Source: Streptomyces chryseus (GTDB lineage Bacteria > Actinomycetota > Actinomycetes > Streptomycetales > Streptomycetaceae). Taken from it: DNA of 64,000 nucleotides. Shown here piece after piece: positions 35,770 to 43,638 of the stretch. The notes under the pieces are model-generated. The model was not told the origin of the DNA and did no database searches. It was given only the letters and a program-made list of their open reading frames with translations. The stretch spans positions 33,157 to 97,156 of the forward strand of contig NZ_BMVO01000025.1 of assembly GCF_014650755.1 (NCBI RefSeq), given 5' to 3'. Every line of letters starts with the position of its first letter. Positions within the stretch are counted from its first letter, which is position 1. Both the position numbers and the translations under genes were made by a program.

Positions 35770-36885
35770 ATGACGCAGAGCGCAGCCGCCCGAGCCGGAC
35801 GCTTCCACACGGGGCGTTTATCCAAGGGACTGCCCCAGGCCCTGGATGCCTGGCGTGTCACCACCGACGATGCCGATGTAGCCGTCCGTGTCGCCGGCTT
35901 CCTGGGTGGCGAACCTCGACCGAACGAAGGGACAGGAGGAACGGGCCCTGCCTACGAAGTGATGACGAGCCGCGAGAGCGTACACGTTCTCCTGGACGGG
36001 CCCGACGCGGTGGCGGCACACATGGTCCTCCGGGGCAGTACGGGCATCATCCACGAGTGCGACGGCGTGGAGTTCCTGTCACCGGAAGAGAAGAGGGGCC
36101 AGCCCTGCGGCTGCCCTCCACTGCTTGAGGACAGGAAGCTGGCGGCCCGGGACGGGCGCGGCCCGATGCCCTCCGTCGACATCACCTTCCGGATCGCAGC
36201 GGCACCCGGGCTCGGCGCATTCCACTTCATGACGCACTCGTGGCAGATGGCCGCGCAGCTCTCCCACCTGACGGACGCGCTGGAGCGGGTCAACGGCCCG
36301 GCCATCTGCGACCTCACCCTGGAGCTCGTCGTCTACACGACCAAGGCGGGGAGAGGCGTCTGCTATCGAAAGCCGGTGGTCACGGTGCTCGGCAGCCCCT
36401 ACACTGTTGCGCCCGAACCCCAGCCGACGGCCGAACCCACGCCTGCTCCGGCAGGTCGGACAGATCGCCGCCATCGCGAGGCAAGCGCTCCAAGGCCGGG
36501 ATTCCTCACTCACCTGACCGGTTCCGACCGTCTCGCAGTGATCACCGGCAGCCGGGGCAGGCTGGTCTCAGTCCTGGTCTCGTTCACCTCCGTTCGAGAG
36601 TGTTCGGACGGGTCTGGACCGAACGGTCCGACGCAGGCCAGGACGGACACGGCCCCCTCTGGACGTCCGTACGAACATTTGGAAAGCGTGTTGGGGGCAA
36701 CCCCTCACGAGTTCGAATCTCGTATCCTCCGCAGTCGCCTGACCAGGCGAAACGAAGAACCCGGACCGCTCAGCGGCCGGGTTCTTCGGCATGCCCTGGT
36801 CTCATTCGCAGTCTCGGTCATCTCCGGCATTCACGACATCTCGTACGGCACTCCACTCCATCAGCAGCTCGCTCTCCGCGGGTGA
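35770..36885 (+). CDS. recombination directionality factor-like protein, probably frameshifted near the C-terminus
   Basis: 371 aa as an open frame. The first 220 residues match phage/ICE recombination directionality factors as I know them: GRFHTGRLSKGLPQALDAWRV, IIHECDGVEFLSPEEKRGQPCGCP with its Cys cluster, and FRIAAAPGLGAFHFMTHSWQMA. Such proteins make a serine integrase excise instead of integrate. Near 36437-36447 the codon bias moves to the +1 frame, which reads LLRQVGQIAAIARQAL and stops at 36515-36517; this is likely the original C-terminus. The tail in the present frame (from about residue 225) is low in G/C-ending codons and reads through att copy 2 (ESVLGATPHEFESRIL), so it is not native. 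Start ATG with AGG upstream. Functional status uncertain. Confidence 0.65.
   Translation: MTQSAAARAGRFHTGRLSKGLPQALDAWRVTTDDADVAVRVAGFLGGEPRPNEGTGGTGPAYEVMTSRESVHVLLDGPDAVAAHMVLRGSTGIIHECDGVEFLSPEEKRGQPCGCPPLLEDRKLAARDGRGPMPSVDITFRIAAAPGLGAFHFMTHSWQMAAQLSHLTDALERVNGPAICDLTLELVVYTTKAGRGVCYRKPVVTVLGSPYTVAPEPQPTAEPTPAPAGRTDRRHREASAPRPGFLTHLTGSDRLAVITGSRGRLVSVLVSFTSVRECSDGSGPNGPTQARTDTAPSGRPYEHLESVLGATPHEFESRILRSRLTRRNEEPGPLSGRVLRHALVSFAVSVISGIHDISYGTPLHQQLALRG
36679..36732 (+). repeat. attachment-site repeat, copy 2 (tRNA-Ser 3' half)
   Basis: 54 bp identical to 34568-34621. No 5' half of a tRNA precedes it, so it is not a functional tRNA. It separates islet 1 from islet 2 and is followed by its own hairpins. 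Confidence 0.9.
36753..36788 (+). terminator. hairpin after att copy 2
   Basis: 12-bp outer stem CGAAGAACCCGG/CCGGGTTCTTCG (36753-36764, 36777-36788) and a 5-bp inner stem CCGCT/AGCGG. It sits where the tRNA terminator lies after copy 1, but has a different sequence. Confidence 0.75.
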
Positions 36886-36991
36886 ACTCCACGCCGAGTA
36901 CCGCCGACGGACCATCGAATGCGCAATCCTTGGCTCGGCCCGGGGGTACTCCGGTCCCCAGCCGCGTTCCCATCCTTGCGAGGTGCTCTCG

Positions 36992-39415
36992 ATGACGTCC
37001 CGGTCCACGCTGACTGCCTGGTTGGCCGGCCTCGACGCCGCACAGCTGGCGCGCGTACTCGGCACAAGGAAGGACGCGGCGGCGCCACCGGAGCCGCTCT
37101 CCGTGGAGGAGTTGGCGGAACGTCTCCTGCGGCCGGGCTCGGTTGCGCTCGTCCTGCCGCGGCTCCCCCTGCCGTACCTGCAAGTGGCCGAGGTCCTGGC
37201 CGCCTGGGGGACACCGTTGACACACGGCGCTCTGGTGAAGGCGCTGGGAGCGACAGCACCCACTGCCGCTCGGAAACTGGACGGCGTGCTGGCGGCTCTG
37301 GCCGATCACGCTCTGGTGTGGCCGGACTGCGACGGGAGGCTCCACATGGCCGCACCGTTGCGGCAGGCGTGGGATGCGCCCCTGGGGCTGGACGCTCCGT
37401 TGGAGGAGCTGCTGGAAGGCGTGACCTCAGAGGAACTGCGCGGCATGCTCGTGGCACTGGGCATCAAGCCGCCCGGCACCAGGCAGCAGCGCACGGCCGC
37501 TGTCCTGGAACACCACGGCGATCTGCAGCGTGTGGCCTCCCTGATCGCGAAGGCCCCCGCGGCCGCCCGGCAGCTACTTGAGCACCGGGCGAAGTCCGCA
37601 CCCCGGCACAAGGAATTCATCGTGTTCGGAGCTCCCGTGGCCGATACCCGGCCGGGCGAGCGATGGGCCCTGGACCGGGGGCTCCTGATCCGGAACCGCA
37701 ACGGATACGGGCTGGCCCGTATGCCCGCCGAAGTGGCGCTCACTCTGCGCGGGGCGGACTGGCATGCCCCGTTCGAGCCCGCACCGCCCGCCGCGGAGCT
37801 GGTGCCCGTCCCCGCGGTGGAGGTGAACAGGGAGGCAGCGGCAGCGGCCACGGCGTTCGCTGCCCACGCCGCCTCGGTCCTATCGGCCTGCTCGTCGGCT
37901 CCACCGGCCCGGCTGAAGTCCGGCGGGATCGGCGCGCGCGTACTGGCTCGGATCGGCAAGGCTGCACAGGCCGACGACGCCGTGCTGCGCATCGCCGTGG
38001 AGACCGCGTACTCGGCAGGACTGCTGGCCGTGGACGGCGACCGGGTCGCGCCGACCGAGGAGTACGACACCTGGGCGGTGCGGGCACCCGCGGAACAGTT
38101 CGCCGTGCTGCTTCAGGCATGGCGGGACCTCCAGTTCACCCCCTCACAGGCTCGCGACACGGACGGCAAGTCGCTGCCCGCCGTGGCCGGAGCGCTTGCC
38201 TGCGACGGCTGCTTGCAGGCACGGCATGGGCTGCTCACTGCGGCGGCGATGCTCCCGGAAGGGCAGGGGCTGAAGGTCGCCACGGATCTGGGCGCCCTCG
38301 TGGCGTGGCACCGTCCACTCGCTCATCCGGCGCCCCAGGACGAAACACCGTTCGCCGCCGCTGTCCACGAGGCCGAGCTGCTCGGCGTCGTCGCCCGGGG
38401 CTCCCTCTCCCCGCTCGGTGCGGCCCTGCTGAGCGGTGGCGCGGAGGAACTGGCCGCTGTATGCCGACAACTGCTGCCCAAGGCCACCGAAACAGCCCGG
38501 TTCGGCAGCGACCTGACGGCTGTCGTCACCGGAACGCCCTCCGCGCGCGTCGCGGAGCTCCTGGATTCGACCGCCGATCGGGAGGTCAGTGGCACTGCCT
38601 CGGTGTGGAGGTTCTGCGGCGACAGCATCCGCCGGGCCCTGGACGCCAGCCGCACACCGGACGAAATCCTGGCCGAGCTGAACGCCATCACCGATGGTCC
38701 CCTACCGCAGCCCTTGTCCTATCTCATCGCCGACGCCGCCCGCCGTCACGGCCACGTGCGCATCGCTCCTGCCGTCTGCGTCATTCACGGCGACGACCCG
38801 GCGCTCCTGACCGAAATCGCCGCCCACCGCGGACTCTCCTCGCTCGGGCTGCGACAGCTCGCCCCGACAGTACTCGTCAGCGGCAGCCCACCCGAGAAAA
38901 CCCTCACCGCGCTCCGGAACCAGGGCTATGCCCCCGTCCCCGAAGACACGGACGGAACCGTACGCATCGAGAAGGTGGCGTCTCGACGGGCTGCCGCCGT
39001 TCCGCCCCCGCGGAAGGCCACGACCAAGGCCGACATCAGACGCTCGGCGCACCGGGCGGCGGAAGCGTCGGCCGCCATCGAGACGTCCGCCCTGGTGGCC
39101 CGGCTCCTGACCGCTCCGCCCACCGCCCCGAAGCCCGATCCTTTCGGCACCGGGGTCGCCTTCGATACGGATACCGAGGAGATCGTCGCCGGGTACGCGA
39201 AGCAGTTGACGTACACCGACGTCCGCCAGCTGGCTCACGCCATCGACGCCGGTACGGCCATCACGGTCGAGTACGTCGCCGCGTCGGGAAGCGACACCGT
39301 CCGCACCCTCAGCCACCTCGACCTGGACCCGCCCTACCTCGAAGCATGGTGCCATCTGCGTGACGCCGAACGTGTCTTCACGCTCTCCCGCATCCACAGC
39401 GTCATGCCGGTCTAG
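36992..39415 (+). CDS. XPB/Ssl2-N-terminal-like (helicase-associated) protein with C-terminal WYL domain, islet-borne
   Basis: 807 aa from the ATG at 36992 with GAGGTG upstream; the frame extends upstream without support. The N-terminus (LTAWLAGLDAAQLARVLGTRKDA, then SVEELAERLLRPGSVALVLPRLPLPYLQVAEVLAA) and the part around residues 525-620 (DGPLPQPLSYLIADAARRHGHVRIAPAVCVIHGDDPALLTEI) match the actinobacterial helicase-associated proteins with XPB/Ssl2 N-terminal-like domain (Helicase_C_3). The last 75 residues are a WYL-like domain (AIDAGTAITVEYVAAS...LDPPYLEAWCHLRDAERVFTLSRIHSV). There is no Walker A motif, so it is not a helicase by itself. The core version normally lies beside an XPB helicase gene; here it is alone between att repeats. 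Its function is unknown; regulation or defence is possible. Confidence 0.8.
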   Translation: MTSRSTLTAWLAGLDAAQLARVLGTRKDAAAPPEPLSVEELAERLLRPGSVALVLPRLPLPYLQVAEVLAAWGTPLTHGALVKALGATAPTAARKLDGVLAALADHALVWPDCDGRLHMAAPLRQAWDAPLGLDAPLEELLEGVTSEELRGMLVALGIKPPGTRQQRTAAVLEHHGDLQRVASLIAKAPAAARQLLEHRAKSAPRHKEFIVFGAPVADTRPGERWALDRGLLIRNRNGYGLARMPAEVALTLRGADWHAPFEPAPPAAELVPVPAVEVNREAAAAATAFAAHAASVLSACSSAPPARLKSGGIGARVLARIGKAAQADDAVLRIAVETAYSAGLLAVDGDRVAPTEEYDTWAVRAPAEQFAVLLQAWRDLQFTPSQARDTDGKSLPAVAGALACDGCLQARHGLLTAAAMLPEGQGLKVATDLGALVAWHRPLAHPAPQDETPFAAAVHEAELLGVVARGSLSPLGAALLSGGAEELAAVCRQLLPKATETARFGSDLTAVVTGTPSARVAELLDSTADREVSGTASVWRFCGDSIRRALDASRTPDEILAELNAITDGPLPQPLSYLIADAARRHGHVRIAPAVCVIHGDDPALLTEIAAHRGLSSLGLRQLAPTVLVSGSPPEKTLTALRNQGYAPVPEDTDGTVRIEKVASRRAAAVPPPRKATTKADIRRSAHRAAEASAAIETSALVARLLTAPPTAPKPDPFGTGVAFDTDTEEIVAGYAKQLTYTDVRQLAHAIDAGTAITVEYVAASGSDTVRTLSHLDLDPPYLEAWCHLRDAERVFTLSRIHSVMPV

Positions 39416-39518
39416 GGCCAGGTCGAGCCCGAGGTCAGCGCTGAAGGCCGAGGAGCAGGCGAACGGAGTCCTCCACGCGGTGCAGCTCCCCCGGAGCCCC
39501 GGACCCGAAGACGGAATA

Positions 39519-39572
39519 TGGAAAGCGTGTTGGGGGGCAACCCCTCACGAGTTCGAATCTCGTATCCTCCGC
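39519..39572 (+). repeat. attachment-site repeat, copy 3 (tRNA-Ser 3' half)
   Basis: Same as copy 1 (34569-34621) apart from one extra G in the variable-arm G run (six instead of five). It marks the distal end of the tandem insertions. Confidence 0.88.
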
Positions 39573-39590
39573 ACTTGCCCGCCAGGGCAG

Positions 39591-39628
39591 ACGAAGGCCC
39601 CGACCGGTTCGCCGGTCGGGGCCTTCGT
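39591..39628. terminator. hairpin after att copy 3
   Basis: 17-bp perfect stem (39591-39607 with 39612-39628) and a TTCG loop; very strong. It also ends the convergent lipase gene, whose stop is at 39672. Confidence 0.85.
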
Positions 39629-39671
39629 CGTGTGCCGCCGGTGAGGTCACCGGCTCCGAGAGGTGGGCGGG

Positions 39672-40979
39672 TCAGCAGTTGTCCGGGGCCGGCCGGCCCG
39701 CGAAGCGGTCCGCGATCCAGGTCAGGTACTGCTTCTCGGCGACGACGGGGATCGTCTGGTGCGTCGCGCCCTTGTACTTCGTGTACTGCACCGGCTGGTT
39801 GAACTCGCAGGCCCGGTGGACGTACTGGGTGGTCGAGTGCGGGTTGATGACCGTGTCCGCCGTCCCCTGCACGACCAGCACCGGGGCGACCGTCGTGGCG
39901 TGGCCCGGGGTGTTCTCGCGGAAGCGCTTGTGCCAGGCGCGCGGCACCTCCCGCAGCGGCTTGAACAGCGTGTCGAGCTTCCCGTTGTTCCCGACGTTGT
40001 TCTGGATCACGTCGGAGAAGTGCTCGATGCACGCCTCCCCGTCACCCTTGAGGGCCTTCAGCCCGGCCGGCTTCAGCACGTCCGCGGCCCTCAGCTCCGG
40101 ATAGGCCGCCAGGAAGCCCCGGTAGACGTTGATCCGCAGCGCCGCGTTGTGGGAGGCCGAGGTGGCGCTGGCCGGCTCGGGCGGGACCAGGCCGGTGAAG
40201 TCCGGCCCCAGGTTGGCGGCGGGCGCCAGTCCGGCCACGCCGACCAGCCTGGTCTCGGGGGTGTACGTGCGGACGTTCTGGCCGATGAACATCGCCGCGC
40301 CGCCGCCCTGCGACCAGCCCAGTACCGCGGTCTTGTGGTTGGCGTGGGTGTCGGTGATCTGCCGCGCCGCGCGGACGGAGTCGAGGACGTTGTTCGCCTC
40401 CGTCGCCCCGACGACGTACTGGTGCACGCCGGGCGTACCCAGCCCCTGGTAGTCGGTGCCGACCACGACGTCGCCGGAGCCGAGGAACTGCGTCAGCGCC
40501 GGCACGCCGACGTCGATCCCCCACGGACTGTCGTACGTGAAGTAGTCCACCAGGTCGACGGCCGGGTCCGGCACGGCGGAGGGCGCGCACATGCGCGGGC
40601 CGCCGACGGTGCCGTGGGCCCAGGCCACCACGTTGCGGCCGCCGCGCGGTGCCGGCTTGTCGGGCCAGGCCACGATGCCGGAGACGGCGACCGGGGCACC
40701 GCTGTGGAGAGTCGAGAGGTAAAGGATCCGGCAGGCCCTCGCGCCGTCGGGGGCGTTCACTTCACGGGCCCAGAGCAGGTCACCGTGCTCGCCCTCGGGC
40801 AGCGGCGACGGGGGGTCGTAGAAATCCTTGCCCTCCGGACCGACCGGGACGCCCGGTGCGCACTGCCCGTTGCCCCTGACCTCGTCCGACGTGGCCGGGT
40901 GCGCGGCGGCGGTGCCGCATCCCAGCGCGAGGATCGCGGCCACACCGGCCGCGGTGATCGCCGAAAGCCTTCGTCTCAT
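39672..40979 (-). CDS. secreted lipase (LIP family)
   Basis: 435 aa with an N-terminal signal peptide (MRRRLSAITAAGVAAILALGCGTAAAHP). Alpha/beta-hydrolase of the secretory lipase family: nucleophile Ser in GWSQGGGAA, oxyanion region NVVAWAHGTVGG, acid Asp in VVQGTADTVIN and the catalytic His in KGATHQT. Four or more Cys residues in the mature part suggest disulfides. The family hydrolyses triacylglycerols and related esters outside the cell. Single-gene unit on the chromosomal side of the tRNA-Ser islets; it is probably the ancestral neighbour of the tRNA. Confidence 0.9.
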   Translation of the reverse strand: MRRRLSAITAAGVAAILALGCGTAAAHPATSDEVRGNGQCAPGVPVGPEGKDFYDPPSPLPEGEHGDLLWAREVNAPDGARACRILYLSTLHSGAPVAVSGIVAWPDKPAPRGGRNVVAWAHGTVGGPRMCAPSAVPDPAVDLVDYFTYDSPWGIDVGVPALTQFLGSGDVVVGTDYQGLGTPGVHQYVVGATEANNVLDSVRAARQITDTHANHKTAVLGWSQGGGAAMFIGQNVRTYTPETRLVGVAGLAPAANLGPDFTGLVPPEPASATSASHNAALRINVYRGFLAAYPELRAADVLKPAGLKALKGDGEACIEHFSDVIQNNVGNNGKLDTLFKPLREVPRAWHKRFRENTPGHATTVAPVLVVQGTADTVINPHSTTQYVHRACEFNQPVQYTKYKGATHQTIPVVAEKQYLTWIADRFAGRPAPDNC

Positions 40980-41290
40980 CTGATTGTCCGTTCACTCGGT
41001 GCCGGACCAGAGACTAGGGAGGCGAGTGTGGATTGTGAGGGATTATGACGTTGTGACGGGTTTGTGTCCTGTAGGGGGTGCTCGGGTCCGCCGGCTGTGC
41101 GATTGGTCCGCCGTGCGCGCGTCAGTGCCTCAACGGCATTCCCCGGAGCGCCAGTTCACCGCCGTACGATGGGCTTCCGGCATGCGGCGCGACCAGCCGT
41201 GTGACGACGTTGAACGGCCCTGGGCCGGACCATGCGGAGCGGGAAAGCGTGTGGCGGCCCAGCGGTGACAACTCGGGGAATGGGACAGCG
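40980..41290. promoter_or_regulatory. divergent promoter region lipase / GPP34 gene
   Basis: 311 bp. The part next to the lipase (41000-41075) is relatively AT-rich with TTGTGACGG and TGGATTGTGAGGG, and is the likely promoter zone. Nothing else is recognised. Confidence 0.4.
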
Positions 41291-41938
41291 ATGGACAGCA
41301 CACTCGGTGAACAGATCATGCTCCTCTCTCTCGACGACGACACAGGTGTCGGTCAGGAGACGACGAGGACGGGGCTGGCCGTGACGGGGGCGGCGCTAGT
41401 GGAGCTGGCGCTGGCGGGTCGGATCGCGGTGACGAAGGGCGAGGTCGTGGTGCTCGACGCGGCTTCCGTCGGCGAGCCGGTCCTGGATGCGGTGCTTGCC
41501 GCCCTCGCGGGCCGGGAGAAGCCGCGCAAGGCCCGTGCCTGGATCGAGCTGCTGCAGAAGGACGCCGTGCGGGCGGTGCGTGAGCGGCTGCTGGAGCGGG
41601 GGCTCGTCCGTGAGGAGAAGGCCCGGGTGTGGGGGATCTTCCCGGCCCGCCGCTACCCGGAGGCCGACGGGAGCGTGGAGCGTGACCTGCGGGGCACGCT
41701 GGACGCGGTCGTCCGGGGAGGTGCGGCGCCGGACGAGCGGACCGTCGTACTCCTGGCGCTGCTGCACGGCGCCGGGCTCCAGAAGCTGGCCTTCCCGGAA
41801 GCGTCGGCCAAGGGGCTCGACCGGCGCCTGGCCGAGCTGACCGAGGGTCAGTGGTCGGTGGCCGTGGTGCGGGACGCTGTGCTGGCGGTGCAGGCCGCCA
41901 CCGTCGCTACGATCGCGGCGGCCACTGCGGTCATCTGA
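41291..41938 (+). CDS. GPP34 (GOLPH3/Vps74-like) family protein
   Basis: 215 aa from the ATG at 41291 (upstream frame extension is unsupported). The GPP34 pattern is clear: LGEQIMLLSLDDDTG at the N-terminus, TGAALVELALAGRIAV, a basic helix (RAVRERLLERGLVREE), WGIFPARRYPEAD, and the VVLLALLHGAGLQKLAF block. Eukaryotic GOLPH3 binds PI4P at the Golgi. In streptomycetes the many GPP34 proteins have no settled function, but peripheral membrane association is likely. It is a single gene with its promoter facing the lipase. Confidence 0.9.
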   Translation: MDSTLGEQIMLLSLDDDTGVGQETTRTGLAVTGAALVELALAGRIAVTKGEVVVLDAASVGEPVLDAVLAALAGREKPRKARAWIELLQKDAVRAVRERLLERGLVREEKARVWGIFPARRYPEADGSVERDLRGTLDAVVRGGAAPDERTVVLLALLHGAGLQKLAFPEASAKGLDRRLAELTEGQWSVAVVRDAVLAVQAATVATIAAATAVI

Positions 41939-42085
41939 TCGACCGGGGCGTGCGGGGTGCGGGGCGTGGGCCGGCTGCAGTGATCTACGGCCACGGGGCG
42001 GTACGTCGCCCCGGGCTCGGTGCCGGGGCCGCTCTTGGTGCCGGTGCCGGTCGTGGTGCCGGTTTGTCGTCAGGCCGGTTTGTCG

Positions 42086-42649
42086 TCAGGTCGGTGGCGC
42101 CGGTGCCGTTCCGGTGAGGTGCTTGAAGTAGAAGCTGCAGGGCCTGAGCGTGCCGGCGGGATCGGCCGCGTAGCCGGGGACCGTGCCGTAGTGCGTCCAG
42201 CCCGCGGTGCGGTAGAGGTGCTCGGCGGGGCTGTCGGTCTCCGTGTCCAGGAGCAGGAGCGTGGCGCCCGCACGGGTGGCCTCCCGCTCGGCGGTGGCGA
42301 GGAGGGCGCGGCCCAGGCCCTGGCCGCGCGCGGTGCGGTGGACCATGAGCTTGACCAGCTCGGCGCGGTGCCGGCTGTTGGGCTTGGGGCTCAGCGCCAG
42401 CGCGAAGGTGCCTTCGATGCCGCTGGGGCCCCGGGCCGCCCAGACGGTCAGGCTGCCGTCGTCCACCGCCGGCTGCTGGGCGGCCCACCAGGCGGCGGCC
42501 TCGTCCGGGCCGAACGGGGCGAGGAAGCCTACGGACGCGTTGTCGTCGACCGCGTCCGCGAGCACGGCGGCCAGGTCCTCCACGCTGTGTCGGAATTCCT
42601 CGGCGGAGAGGGCGGTGATGGTGTGGGTTCGGATGTCCGCGCCGGTCAT
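42086..42649 (-). CDS. GNAT family N-acetyltransferase
   Basis: 187 aa from the ATG that overlaps the stop of the upstream regulator gene (42646-42649). The acetyl-CoA binding loop is VHRTARGQGLGRALLATAE and the C-terminal beta-alpha part is LLLLDTETDSPAEHLYRTAGWTHYGTVPGYA. The substrate is unknown. The coupling to an XRE-cupin regulator suggests that the two act together, for example in small-molecule or amino-acid detoxification. Two direct copies of a 16-base unit (CCGGTTTGTCGTCAGG, around 42060-42095) overlap its 3' end. Confidence 0.9.
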   Translation of the reverse strand: MTGADIRTHTITALSAEEFRHSVEDLAAVLADAVDDNASVGFLAPFGPDEAAAWWAAQQPAVDDGSLTVWAARGPSGIEGTFALALSPKPNSRHRAELVKLMVHRTARGQGLGRALLATAEREATRAGATLLLLDTETDSPAEHLYRTAGWTHYGTVPGYAADPAGTLRPCSFYFKHLTGTAPAPPT

Positions 42650-43203
42650 GGCTGGACCACCGTCACCACGTAGCGGGCACCGGTGGGTGCCGGGCAGCGG
42701 AAGCGTGACGGGCCCCAGAGGCGGAAGCGCAGGCAGTCGCCGGTGCGGAGCTCGTGGACGTCGTCGCCCGCCGTGATCTCCAGGGCACCCTCCAGGACCC
42801 AGATGTGCTGCTCGATGCCGGGTACCGGCGGTCCGTCGTACGCGATGTCCGCCCCCGGGCGCAGGACGCCCTCGACGAGTTCGGCCCGCAGGCCGGGGTG
42901 GGGCGGGGACACGGATCGGCGGGTGAAGCCGGACTCCTCGTCGCGCCACACCGACTGGGCGTCGGCGCGGACCAGTTGCGGCGGCTCCGACTCGACCTCC
43001 GCGAGCAGGCGCGACATCGTTCGGCCGTACACCGCGCACAGGCTCCCCAACAGGGACGCCGTCGGGCTGATCTCGGCGCGTTCCAGTCGGGAGAGCGTGG
43101 AGCGGCTGACGCCTGTACGGGTGGCCAGGTCGTCCAGCGACCAGCCCTGTTCTACGCGCAGGGCGGAGAGCCGGTCTGCCAGGCGGGCCGCGATGGTTCT
43201 CAC
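42646..43203 (-). CDS. XRE-family regulator with C-terminal cupin domain
   Basis: 185 aa. The N-terminal helix-turn-helix is LSALRVEQGWSLDDLATRTGVSRSTLSRLERAEISPTASLLGSL. The C-terminal beta-barrel cupin (about residues 105-180: EGVLRPGADIAYDGPP, EQHIWVLEGALEITAGDD, LRTGDCLRFRLWGP) probably binds a small ligand. This is the common HipB/PuuR-like layout. It is translationally coupled to the GNAT gene and most likely regulates its own operon. It starts at a GTG with a weak ribosome site. Confidence 0.92.
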   Translation of the reverse strand: MRTIAARLADRLSALRVEQGWSLDDLATRTGVSRSTLSRLERAEISPTASLLGSLCAVYGRTMSRLLAEVESEPPQLVRADAQSVWRDEESGFTRRSVSPPHPGLRAELVEGVLRPGADIAYDGPPVPGIEQHIWVLEGALEITAGDDVHELRTGDCLRFRLWGPSRFRCPAPTGARYVVTVVQP

Positions 43204-43218
43204 ATCCGGGAGGGTATC

Positions 43219-43419
43219 TCAGATCTGGGAATCGAGGAGCCTCCCGGCGAAGGACAGGTGTGCGGCTGTGGTCGCCAGCACCTCGCCCAGGAGGACGGGG
43301 TCGGGGGTGGCTTCGGTGCCGCCGGTTCGTTCGCAGCGGCCGCACAGCGTCATGCCGAGCACCGCGCGCCACTTGGCGTGCGGGATGCCGCACGCGTCGC
43401 AATCGTCGTACGAGTCCAT
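43219..43419 (-). CDS. small zinc-ribbon-like protein
   Basis: 66 aa from the ATG at 43417-43419 (a GTG at 43461 would add 14 residues). Two Cys pairs, CDACG and CGRC, separated by about 20 residues, form a likely zinc ribbon (DSYDDCDACGIPHAKWRAVLG, MTLCGRCERTGG). The C-terminal half is a plain helix. I do not know the family. It is 15 bp upstream of the XRE-cupin regulator on the same strand and may be the first gene of that operon. Confidence 0.65.
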   Translation of the reverse strand: MDSYDDCDACGIPHAKWRAVLGMTLCGRCERTGGTEATPDPVLLGEVLATTAAHLSFAGRLLDSQI

Positions 43420-43514
43420 GACCCCCACCCCGGAGCTGCCGACTTTGGGGAATCGTTCCACGGGGGTCTGACAGTCATGCCGGGGTGGCGTTGGCGGCCT
43501 GCTTTTCGGGGGCG

Positions 43515-43557
43515 TCGGGGTCGGTGCCGCGCCGGGGCGTCTCCTCCCGGCACCGGG
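43515..43557. repeat. 43-bp dispersed intergenic repeat, copy B
   Basis: One mismatch to 28892-28934. In this copy the internal inverted repeat is a perfect 8 bp (CGGTGCCG/CGGCACCG), so it could fold at the end of a minus-strand transcript. It lies 82 bp downstream of the MmpS-like gene. Confidence 0.7.
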
Positions 43558-43638
43558 ACAGGTGCGGGGGGCTGCCCGGCCCCAGCGGCGGGGCGTCCAC
43601 TCCTGGTGGCGGTTGCCGTTGTCCCGGCGGCTGGGGCG

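Larger units (their letters stand above)
34622..36732. mobile_element. integrated islet 1 at tRNA-Ser (toxin-antitoxin and RDF-like gene)
   Basis: 2.1 kb between att copies 1 and 2. Contents: tRNA terminator, PIN toxin and partner (minus strand), and an RDF-like gene (plus strand) that is frameshifted near its end. No integrase, replication or transfer gene is visible, so it is a deletion remnant or a satellite that would need an integrase in trans. As the copy adjoining the intact tRNA, it should be the younger of the two insertions. Confidence 0.75.
36733..39572. mobile_element. integrated islet 2 at tRNA-Ser (single large gene)
   Basis: 2.8 kb between att copies 2 and 3. Its only gene is the XPB/Ssl2-N-terminal-like + WYL protein at 36992-39415. 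No integrase remnant was found. The distal repeat has one extra G, consistent with an older insertion than islet 1. Confidence 0.7.

Noticed and set aside
36679..36732. Second and third tRNA-Ser genes at 36.7 and 39.5 kb
   Set aside because: Only the 3' half is present; the acceptor 5' strand and D arm are missing. They are att-site copies, not tRNA genes.
42060..42095. Possible CRISPR or mobile repeat (two 16-base direct copies)
   Set aside because: Only two adjacent copies without spacers; a simple local duplication at the end of the GNAT gene. No CRISPR array was seen in the window.
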